NCBI GenBank assembly: GCA_023415525.1
Contig: JAEZKI010000374.1
Span: 1-5,016, forward strand
Direction of reading: 5' to 3'
DNA: 5,016 bases
Origin: Bacillota bacterium
Lineage (GTDB): Bacteria; Bacillota; Clostridia; Lachnospirales; Cellulosilyticaceae
Under the pieces are notes generated by a model. The model worked only from the letters and a program-made list of their open reading frames with translations, did no database searches and was not told the DNA's origin. Made by a program: the position numbers and the translations under genes. Numbering within the stretch: the first letter of the stretch is position 1; the number at the start of each line of letters is the position of its first letter. This document shows, one piece after another, positions 1-5,016 of the stretch.

Positions 1-5
1 GCAAC

Positions 6-581
6 ATGAGGGATCAAAACACATACGATCAATTCAAACTTTACATTCCTAACGATATATCCAGTGATTCAAACTTAAATCTTACAGAAATGCGTGTTCT
101 AGCAACGATTAAGGCTTTGGATAAAGATAAAAGCTGCTTTGCAACTAATTCATACATAGCTAAGTGCTTAAATATGTCATCAAGGCACGTAAGTCGCACA
201 ATTACAGCCCTAGAAAAGAAAGGGTATATAGCATTAGAAAACAAAAATAGCTTCAAGAGAAAAATTAGTGTGATAATAAATCAAGAAGTACAAAAAGAAG
301 AGCCAGTTAGTCAGAAAGAGAACCCAATAAAGCAAGCTGAGCAAGAGGAACTTCCTAAGGTAAAAGCCAAAACGAACAAGTTAGGAAAGTTTAATAATAT
401 ATATCGTCACAATTGGGATTTTGAAGAAATAGGACGTTTAGAACGCAAATACATAGATGAGAAATTAAAGAGTATGAAACTTACAGATAGAGGAAAGGAA
501 TTAATAAATAAGATTGGAGCTAGTTTTAGTGAACATCCATCCGAATGGCAAGGCATTACTCAGCTAGCTTTTGAGGGGTAA
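6..581 (+). CDS. Winged-helix (HTH_36-like) DNA-binding protein, possibly replication-linked; 5' end may be incomplete
   Basis: A 191-residue protein as read here. Residues about 24-90 look like a winged helix-turn-helix: a helix with LNLTEMRVLATIKAL, then the HTH with SYIAKCLNMSSRHVSRTI (about 49-66) and ALEKKGYI leading into a basic wing (KRKISVI). This pattern is typical of HTH_36 and DnaD/RepA-like proteins found at the head of plasmid and integrative-element maintenance regions. A Lys/Glu/Gln-rich, probably disordered linker follows (about 93-125), then a C-terminal segment with conserved-looking aromatics (NIYRHNWDFEEI) that I do not recognise. The ATG at 6 has only five bases before it, so no ribosome binding site can be judged and the frame is open to the window edge. 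The true start may lie upstream. The next gene begins 6 bases after the stop, so the two are probably co-transcribed. A role as replication initiator or operon regulator is inference from context; DNA binding is well supported. Confidence 0.8.
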   Translation: MRDQNTYDQFKLYIPNDISSDSNLNLTEMRVLATIKALDKDKSCFATNSYIAKCLNMSSRHVSRTITALEKKGYIALENKNSFKRKISVIINQEVQKEEPVSQKENPIKQAEQEELPKVKAKTNKLGKFNNIYRHNWDFEEIGRLERKYIDEKLKSMKLTDRGKELINKIGASFSEHPSEWQGITQLAFEG

Positions 582-587
582 CTTATC

Positions 588-848
588 ATGCAAACCAAAC
601 GAACCACCATAGCACTTGATCCACACCTTAAGGCAAGTCTTGAGCAACTGGCAAAAGCAAATTATAGAACCTTGAATGGGGAGATTAATAAGGCCTTGGA
701 GTTTTACCTCCTTAGTCAAGGCGAAGAGGTAGTGAGGCAAAAAGATATTTTAACCACACCCACCCATATAGCAGAAGCCCCAAGCCTTCCTCAAAGGGAA
801 GCAGTAGCATACCACAACACATCATATGACGAAATAGAAGAATTTTAA
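588..848 (+). CDS. Ribbon-helix-helix (Arc/CopG-like) DNA-binding protein, candidate ParR-type adaptor
   Basis: An 86-residue protein. The N-terminal 43 residues form a clear ribbon-helix-helix: a beta strand with alternating residues (KRTTIAL, 4-10), helix A (PHLKASLEQLAKANY, 12-26), a short turn (RT), and helix B (LNGEINKALEFYLL, 29-42). Such proteins dimerise through the strand, which sits in the DNA major groove. The rest (44-86) is a polar, probably flexible tail ending in an acidic stretch with DEIEEF. ParR adaptors of ParM systems have this layout: RHH at the N-terminus and a C-terminal tail that contacts the actin-like protein. With parM only 245 bases downstream in the same operon, a segregation role is a reasonable inference. 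An autorepressor or antitoxin-like regulator is an alternative. A GAGGGG sequence at 573-578 serves as the ribosome binding site. The following gene starts 10 bases after the stop. Confidence 0.85.
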   Translation: MQTKRTTIALDPHLKASLEQLAKANYRTLNGEINKALEFYLLSQGEEVVRQKDILTTPTHIAEAPSLPQREAVAYHNTSYDEIEEF

Positions 849-858
849 GGAGACCACC

Positions 859-1083
859 ATGTTAGATAACAGACTTAAGCAGATTATATATGCATTCATT
901 CACACTTGTACTTTTAACGAGGTTGATAATTTCAGCTTTCAAATAGATTATAAAACAACAGCTTATATAGGTGAGTACGTCCCATACTGGCAGATTAATA
1001 TAAAAGAAAATAACAAGTGTGATATCTATAGAATATATAAAAATGACATGACAACATTAGTTTATGAGTACTCAGAATATTAG
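859..1083 (+). CDS. Small protein of unknown function between RHH and parM genes
   Basis: A 74-residue protein with no family I recognise. The ATG is set by a good ribosome binding site, AAGGAG at 847-852, which overlaps the stop of the preceding gene and lies 6 bases from the start. The protein is rich in aromatic residues, especially Tyr, and in Asn/Ile. It has a hydrophobic patch near the N-terminus (IIYAFIHTC, about 9-17) and alternating polar and hydrophobic stretches after that (QIDYKTTAYI, YWQINIKE), which suggest a small beta-rich soluble fold. There is no signal peptide, and the hydrophobic patch is too short for a membrane segment. The tight spacing on both sides (10 bases to each neighbour) and good translation signals argue that it is a real gene of the segregation operon. 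A role as an accessory to the RHH/ParM pair is only an inference from position. Confidence 0.7.
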   Translation: MLDNRLKQIIYAFIHTCTFNEVDNFSFQIDYKTTAYIGEYVPYWQINIKENNKCDIYRIYKNDMTTLVYEYSEY

Positions 1084-1089
1084 GAGAGA
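1081..1089 (+). promoter_or_regulatory. Ribosome binding site that fixes the parM start
   Basis: TAGGAGAGA overlaps the stop codon (TAG, 1081-1083) of the 74-residue gene. Its AGGAG core (1082-1086) lies 7 bases before the ATG at 1094. This selects 1094 over the in-frame ATG at 1064, which would lie inside the upstream gene and lacks a comparable site. The actin fold also begins shortly after residue 1 of the shorter form. Confidence 0.75.
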
Positions 1090-1093
1090 CAAC

Positions 1094-2020
1094 ATGGCAA
1101 ACAACGTGAAAAATATTGGTATAGACTTAGGAAACAGCACCATATGCGTAGCAGGCATAAATGCACAAAGTAACATTATCAACACCTACATCCATAGCAT
1201 CTACACCTTTGATACAGCTCTTTCAGGTGGAGACATTATTGAATGTAGAGGCACCAAATTAGCCTTAGGAGTGGGGCAAATAACCCTTGCTAATGTGGAC
1301 AAGACAAATAGAGAATACATAGAGCATCAAATCTTATGGGCAGTAAATAGTGTTTACGGAGCAGGTACGCATTACATTAACTTAGGAACAGGCCTTCCTA
1401 TTAGTATTTATAAGGCAAAGAAGCAGGAGTTTGCTGAGAGATTGAGGGGACTAGGTACTATTGAGGGTGTGGTTAATGGAAAAGAGATATCGGTGAATAT
1501 TGTAGATGTGAAGGTGATGGCTGAGGGATATGCAGCTATTAGGCCACTGAGCCAGTATATAGATAAGGATAATACCACTCTTATTATTGATATAGGGATG
1601 AAAACAACGGATGTATTACTTGTGGAATGGGATGGTAAGTTCAAAATTAGTAATTATGCCACAGTCAATATAGCACTTTATGATATGTATAAGGTATTGC
1701 AAGACAAGATTGCTAATGAAGGGGTAGAGGTAACTATTGAACAGATTGATAAGAAGTTTAATAGTGGTAAGCCTATTATTAGGACGGAAAAAGGGGAGTT
1801 TAATTTAGAAGAGCATCTTGTGGATACTGTTCATGTATGTAGGGATATTATGAAGGATATAGAGAATAAATTTGGGAAAACTGTGTTGCATGATAAAGTG
1901 TTTGTAGGTGGAGGAAGCGAGAAATTTTTGAGAGCTGTAGGAGGGGGAGTAAGGAATAATGTTGAAGTACCAATAGAGATGAGATGGTATGGAAATAGTA
2001 GGGGATATATGTTAAATTAA
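1094..2020 (+). CDS. parM: ParM/StbA-family actin-like ATPase (plasmid segregation)
   Basis: A 308-residue protein, close to the roughly 320 residues usual for ParM. It carries the actin-superfamily nucleotide motifs in order: phosphate-1 loop IGIDLGNST (8-16, with Asp11), phosphate-2 loop LIIDIGMKTTD (163-173, with Asp166), and the adenosine motif VFVGGGSEKF (269-278). ParM proteins bind ATP and form cytoplasmic filaments that push apart replicated plasmids bound through an RHH adaptor at a centromere. Here the only RHH gene is two genes upstream, and no RHH gene follows before the terminator, so the gene order is not the usual parM-parR. Composition changes inside the gene. By hand count, 1141-1440 has G 65 and C 55, whereas 1441-2020 has G 166 and C 42. 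Asn codons are a mix of AAC and AAT before about residue 105, and all 13 later ones are AAT. This suggests mosaic origin. The family call is firm; the segregation role is inferred from the family and neighbours. Confidence 0.93.
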   Translation: MANNVKNIGIDLGNSTICVAGINAQSNIINTYIHSIYTFDTALSGGDIIECRGTKLALGVGQITLANVDKTNREYIEHQILWAVNSVYGAGTHYINLGTGLPISIYKAKKQEFAERLRGLGTIEGVVNGKEISVNIVDVKVMAEGYAAIRPLSQYIDKDNTTLIIDIGMKTTDVLLVEWDGKFKISNYATVNIALYDMYKVLQDKIANEGVEVTIEQIDKKFNSGKPIIRTEKGEFNLEEHLVDTVHVCRDIMKDIENKFGKTVLHDKVFVGGGSEKFLRAVGGGVRNNVEVPIEMRWYGNSRGYMLN

Positions 2021-2032
2021 TAATTAATGATT

Positions 2033-2080
2033 AAACTGGTTTTAAAATGGTAACTACTGTTTTACCCAGTTTTTTTTATT
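2033..2080 (+). terminator. Intrinsic terminator after parM
   Basis: AAACTGG (2033-2039) pairs with CCAGTTT (2066-2072). Inside it, TAAAA (2043-2047) pairs with TTTTA (2060-2064), separated from the outer stem by a small internal loop. The 3' arm runs into T-rich sequence (T from 2070 to 2077). It begins 12 bases after the parM stop, as expected for the end of the operon. The stem is imperfect and AT-rich, so its strength is uncertain. Confidence 0.7.
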
Positions 2081-2101
2081 TGATAATTTATTTGTACTTA
2101 T

Positions 2102-2259
2102 AAAAAGGACAAAGTAAATAAGTTTGTAAATACGGTATAACATGATAAAGTATTTGTTGTAGATGAGTCTAAGAAATTTTTGAAGTAGTAAATGAGAGAG
2201 CGCGGAATAATGGGTGTATACCCTGTAAGATAAGATGGTATGGAAATGGAATAAGATAA
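2102..2259 (+). pseudogene. Decayed 3' fragment of a second parM-like gene
   Basis: This stretch aligns with the 3' end of the intact parM just upstream. Read from 2117, it gives NKFVNTV, a stop, then HDKVFV..SKKFLK, against NKFGKTVLHDKVFVGGGSEKFLR (258-280) of the intact protein; only fragments are quoted here. After a one-base deletion it continues in another frame from 2203 as RNNGCIPCKIRWYGN, against RNNVEVPIEMRWYGN. That last 45-base stretch has 32 identical bases by hand count, including 15 in a row (AGATGGTATGGAAAT, at 1982-1996 and 2233-2247). Stops at 2138, 2186 and 2189 and the frameshift make it non-coding. The match may reach back weakly to about 2082. It has the adenosine-motif region and the C-terminus only, with the glycine loop lost. 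It is either an old partial duplication or the leftover end of an earlier parM replaced by recombination. Confidence 0.78.
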
Positions 2260-2359
2260 TTTATGAATTTTCAATGGTGCATTAATTGGGCTAAAGAATT
2301 AAGGTATTCTATAGCTTGGGTATATTTTCTTAAATATTGTGTGGGATACTAGATTGTCA

Positions 2360-2368
2360 TGTTATAAT
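2360..2368 (+). promoter_or_regulatory. Extended -10 promoter for the restriction-modification gene
   Basis: TGTTATAAT contains a perfect TATAAT -10 box (2363-2368) preceded by a TG dinucleotide one base away, the extended -10 form. No good -35 box lies 16-18 bases upstream. The closest TTG-like hexamer (TTGTGT, 2337-2342) is 20 bases away, so the TG extension would have to compensate. Transcription would start near 2375 and leave a leader of about 20 bases. Confidence 0.5.
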
Positions 2369-2381
2369 GAAACGAGTTAAT

Positions 2382-2390
2382 AAAGGAGGA
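2382..2390 (+). promoter_or_regulatory. Strong ribosome binding site of the restriction-modification gene
   Basis: AAAGGAGGA is a near-perfect complement of the 16S rRNA tail. It ends 5 bases before the ATG at 2396, which supports that start. Confidence 0.8.
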
Positions 2391-2395
2391 AAGTT

Positions 2396-4393
2396 ATGTA
2401 TAGTGATATTCTAAATTCAATAATAAAAGATTCTAGTTATAAGTTAACACAGTTTACAGAGGAATCGATACAAAATATTTTATCCAAGGTATCAATTAGA
2501 AAAGATAAAAAAAATAATGAAGTAGCTTATATTAAATGCTTGGTAAGGAATAAAGATGTAAAATTAACTCCAGAAGAATTAGTGAGGCAACTATATATAT
2601 ATAAGTTAATTTGTGAATATGGATATCCAACTGAACGTATGGAAGTAGAACACACAATAGTATTTGGGAGAGAGAGAAAAAGGGCAGATATAGTAGTATT
2701 TGATAAAGATCGCCCCACGTCTGAACAGATAATTGTTGAATTAAAAAAACCTAAATTAAAAGATGGTAAGGAGCAATTGAAGTCATACTGTAATGCAACT
2801 GGTGCAATTATAGGAGTATGGACAAATGGGGATCAAATATCTTATTATCATAGAAAGGATCCTAACTATTTTGAAGATATTACTAATATTCCAAAAGCAA
2901 GCCAGAAGTTAAAAGATATCTTAACAGAGAGGTGGACTATTGATGACTTAGTAGCAAGGGACAAGTTAGTTAATGAAAGAAAATCATTAAAAGGCCTAAT
3001 TGAAGAAATGGAAGATGAGGTTCTTGCTAACGCAGGTGTTGATGTATTTGAAGAAGTATTTAAGCTTATTTTTACGAAGTTGTATGACGAAATGGAAAGT
3101 GGTAGAAATAAAGCAAGAATGCTAGAATTTCGAAATTATGGGGATACAGATAACGATCTTAAAGAAAATATTCAGTTGTTATTTGACCAGGCAAAACAAA
3201 AATGGTCAGGAGTATTTGGGGAAGATGAGAAAATAGCATTAACAGCTTCTCACTTAGCAGTATGTATAGCTAGCTTACAAGATGTAAAACTGTTCAATTC
3301 AAATCTAGATGTGGTAGATGATGCCTTTGAGTATTTAATGAGTAAATCTCAAAAAGGTGAGAAAGGGCAATATTTTACACCAAGATATGTAATTGATATG
3401 TGTGTAAAAATGCTTAATCCAAAGGAAAATGAAAAAATGATTGATACGGCTGCAGGTAGTTGCGGATTTCCAGTTCATACAATATTCCATGTTTGGAAAC
3501 AGATACTTGCTAAAAAAGGAATTCCACAAAGTCATCTTTTTACATCTGAAAAGAAACCTACAGAATGTGAAGATTATGTCAGAGAAAATGTATTTGCGAT
3601 TGATTTTGATGTAAAGGCAGTAAGAGTTGCAAGAACACTTAATCTTATTGCTGGAGACGGTAGAACAAACGTGATGCATTTAAATACTTTGGATTATGAT
3701 AGATGGGATGATTTCACAAAAGACGAGACGTGGGAAGACATTTATTATGAAGGTTGGAAAGGCCTAAAGAAAATGAGAGCAACACCTAATCAGAATAGGG
3801 ATTTTAAATTTGATGTGTTGATGGCTAATCCCCCTTTTGCTGGTGATATAAAAGAAAGTAGAATTATTTCTAAGTATGAGCTCGGCAAAAATGCAAAAGG
3901 GAAATATCAAACAAAAGTAGTAAGGGATATTTTATTTATTGAAAGAAATATTAACTTCCTCAAAGATGGGGGGCGAATGGCGATTGTCTTGCCACAAGGA
4001 AGATTTAATAATGCAAGTGATAAATATATTCGTGAGTATATTGCTGAAAGATGCAGAATACTAGCTGTAGTAGGACTACATGGAAACGTATTTAAACCAC
4101 ATACAGGAACCAAAACATCAGTGCTGTTTGTTCAAAAGTGGGATGAAAAATTATGCCCCAAAAAGGAAGATTACCCCATTTTCTTTGCAACAATGCAAGA
4201 ACCAAGTAAAGATACTTCAGGTGAAAAAATATACAGAATGGTAGATGGTGACGAAGGCGCCTATATGTTAGACAATCATCATCATTTAGTTGTAAAGCAT
4301 GATTTGTACAATCATGATGGACTAACAGAAGATGGCATAGCAGAAGCATTTATAGAATTTGCAAAGAAGGAAAATTTGAGTTTTTTTCAGTAA
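2396..4393 (+). CDS. Restriction-modification protein: N-terminal HsdR-N-like nuclease domain fused to HsdM-type N6-adenine methyltransferase
   Basis: A 665-residue protein. Residues about 50-160 resemble the type I R-subunit N-terminal nuclease domain (PD-(D/E)XK fold): LTPEELVRQLYIYKL, then KRADIVVFD with Asp98 and IIVELKK with Glu115 and Lys117 as likely catalytic residues. A helical HsdM N-terminal region follows (about 205-310). The methyltransferase core has GQYFTPR (324-330), the SAM-binding motif I DTAAGSCGF (350-358) and the catalytic motif IV NPPF (478-481). The stretch GNVFKPHTGTKTSVLFVQKW is characteristic of HsdM proteins. The combined R-M chain recalls single-chain type IIG/IIB enzymes such as BcgI or CjeI relatives. 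It would methylate adenine at its site and cut unmodified DNA. The frame stops right after a T7 run, and specificity-domain sequence continues in the -1 frame. Without that part the protein has no target-recognition domain. Whether the nuclease part is active is not known. Confidence 0.9.
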   Translation: MYSDILNSIIKDSSYKLTQFTEESIQNILSKVSIRKDKKNNEVAYIKCLVRNKDVKLTPEELVRQLYIYKLICEYGYPTERMEVEHTIVFGRERKRADIVVFDKDRPTSEQIIVELKKPKLKDGKEQLKSYCNATGAIIGVWTNGDQISYYHRKDPNYFEDITNIPKASQKLKDILTERWTIDDLVARDKLVNERKSLKGLIEEMEDEVLANAGVDVFEEVFKLIFTKLYDEMESGRNKARMLEFRNYGDTDNDLKENIQLLFDQAKQKWSGVFGEDEKIALTASHLAVCIASLQDVKLFNSNLDVVDDAFEYLMSKSQKGEKGQYFTPRYVIDMCVKMLNPKENEKMIDTAAGSCGFPVHTIFHVWKQILAKKGIPQSHLFTSEKKPTECEDYVRENVFAIDFDVKAVRVARTLNLIAGDGRTNVMHLNTLDYDRWDDFTKDETWEDIYYEGWKGLKKMRATPNQNRDFKFDVLMANPPFAGDIKESRIISKYELGKNAKGKYQTKVVRDILFIERNINFLKDGGRMAIVLPQGRFNNASDKYIREYIAERCRILAVVGLHGNVFKPHTGTKTSVLFVQKWDEKLCPKKEDYPIFFATMQEPSKDTSGEKIYRMVDGDEGAYMLDNHHHLVVKHDLYNHDGLTEDGIAEAFIEFAKKENLSFFQ

Positions 4394-4418
4394 ACCCATC
4401 ATCAGTAGATTTTGATGA
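4367..4418 (+). promoter_or_regulatory. Candidate -1 frameshift signal joining HsdM to HsdS
   Basis: T4381-T4387 forms the heptamer T_TTT_TTT in the zero frame (agT TTT TTT), with a TAA two codons on (4391-4393). A slip of -1 reads TCA GTA AAC onward into HsdS. An AAGGA sequence (4367-4371) lies 9 bases upstream, similar in placement to the stimulatory Shine-Dalgarno of dnaX. TCATCA (4399-4404) can pair with TGATGA (4413-4418) around an 8-base loop. The hairpin is weak and 11 bases from the heptamer, farther than usual. A one-base indel, phase variation or a sequencing error would look the same. Confidence 0.45.
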
Positions 4419-5016
4419 ACAAAAATATAAACAACTGTTAGATGGGAAAAGGATAGTGGAAAAAAATTTATCTTCAGTAATTTCTTCAAATAATTATTTT
4501 AGGTTAGAAGCTGAGTACGCAACGGCACCACAGTATGCCTATACTAATGCCATAAAGTGTATAGATTCATATGATGTAGTTCAATATGGAACATCTGATT
4601 CACTTAATGAAGATGATGAAGGATATCCAGTACTACGCTTAAATGAATTCGATAATATGTTTGTAGAAAAACCATTCAAATATTGTAATACTTTATCAGA
4701 AGATGATTATAGAAAGATTAAATTAGATAAAGGGGATGTATTAGTTTGTAGAGCAAATGGTAATCCCAATTTAGTTGGAAAAGCTGCAATAATTATGGAG
4801 GATACAAATATTGCATTTGCTTCATACCTTTTTAGAGTGAAGACGAATAAATTAATTTTGCCAGAGGTTATGGTTTCTTTTTTAAACTGTAAATACGGGA
4901 GAATGGAAATTGATAAAAATTCAATGAAAGGTGATCCTACCAACTTCAGTCCTTTTGTGTTTAAAGATATTTGGATACCAATATTTAGTGATCATCTACA
5001 ATTTAAGATCAAAAAT
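4387..5016 (+). CDS. HsdS-type specificity (target recognition) region, in the -1 frame to HsdM, cut by the window end
   Basis: 210 open codons continue to the last base of the window. The segment resembles a type I specificity subunit: a linker (VDFDEQKYKQLL), a first target-recognition domain with YGTSDSLN (from about residue 67) and GYPVLRLNEFDN, then GDVLVCRANGNPNLVGKAAI, and a later FLNCKYGRMEID leading into the conserved helix region. It would supply DNA sequence recognition for the methyltransferase and nuclease upstream. The frame has no usable start of its own. It opens at 4318 after a TGA, has no ATG before 4657, and its first GTG (4456) has only a poorly spaced AGG before it. The protein sequence joins HsdM smoothly at the T7 run, so it is best read as the C-terminal part of an R-M-S single chain made by frameshifting, or as one gene split by a one-base change. 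The second target-recognition domain and the end lie outside the window. Confidence 0.8.

Larger units (their letters stand above)
2021..2395. other. 375-base gap between the two gene blocks
   Basis: This gap holds the parM terminator, the decayed parM fragment, about 80 bases (2260-2340) in which I see nothing convincing, and then the promoter and ribosome binding site of the restriction-modification gene. The gap separates two units that are probably transcribed independently. It may mark a junction where the restriction-modification locus and the segregation operon were brought together. I see no clear inverted repeats, target-site duplications or attachment-site core. Confidence 0.6.

Noticed and set aside
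602..860. ACCACCAT repeated at 602 and 853, considered as centromere iterons
   Set aside because: Only two 8-base copies about 250 bases apart, one of them part of a start-codon region. There is no tandem array or regular spacing.
1064..1093. Longer parM start at the in-frame ATG at 1064
   Set aside because: It lies inside the end of the 74-residue gene and adds ten residues with no family counterpart, whereas the ATG at 1094 has a well-spaced AGGAG.
2263..2352. 29-codon reading frame rich in Trp and Tyr (starts MNFQWCINW)
   Set aside because: No ribosome binding site precedes it, and a frame of this length is easily random.
2354..2359. TTGTCA considered as a -35 box
   Set aside because: It is only 3 bases from the TATAAT, far too close to work with it.
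3335..4349. Minus-strand reading frames within the methyltransferase gene (3335-3679, 3907-4113, 4092-4349)
   Set aside because: They lie opposite a strongly supported coding sequence with clear motifs, and their Cys/His/Phe/Leu-rich proteins look like shadows of it.
4456..5016. Independent hsdS gene starting at GTG 4456
   Set aside because: Only an AGG three bases before the GTG could serve as a ribosome binding site, and the open frame with family-like sequence extends upstream to the T7 run. Not excluded, but weaker than the fused reading.

Overview
The window is AT-rich DNA with strong AGGAGG-type ribosome binding sites and AAT/ATA/AGA-rich codon use. This fits a low-GC Firmicute, probably a clostridium-like anaerobe. 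The host cannot be named from the sequence. All supported genes are on the plus strand, in two blocks. There are no tRNA, rRNA, CRISPR or transposase signals.

Block 1 (6-2020) looks like the maintenance part of a plasmid or integrated mobile element. It holds a winged-helix DNA-binding protein, possibly replication-linked, a small ribbon-helix-helix (RHH) protein, a 74-residue protein of unknown function, and a ParM/StbA-type actin-like ATPase. The gaps are only 6 to 10 bases, so this is probably one operon, closed by an intrinsic terminator at about 2033-2080. Its promoter lies upstream of the window. The RHH protein is a natural candidate for the centromere-binding adaptor of the ParM filament, although ParR usually lies downstream of parM. 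The last two thirds of parM differ sharply from the first third in strand composition and codon choice, which suggests a mosaic gene.

The gap 2021-2395 is not empty. After the terminator it carries a decayed second copy of the 3' end of a parM gene (about 2102-2259), with three in-frame stops and a one-base frameshift. An extended -10 promoter and a strong ribosome binding site for the next gene follow.

Block 2 (2396 to the window end) is a restriction-modification locus. One reading frame joins an HsdR-N-like PD-(D/E)XK nuclease domain to an N6-adenine methyltransferase (HsdM type). It stops at a run of seven T. The specificity (HsdS) sequence continues directly in the -1 frame with no start codon of its own. 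The T_TTT_TTT heptamer has a Shine-Dalgarno-like sequence 9 bases upstream and a weak hairpin downstream. The locus may therefore make a frameshifted single-chain R-M-S enzyme, be phase variable, or carry a mutation or sequencing error. The HsdS part runs off the window end.
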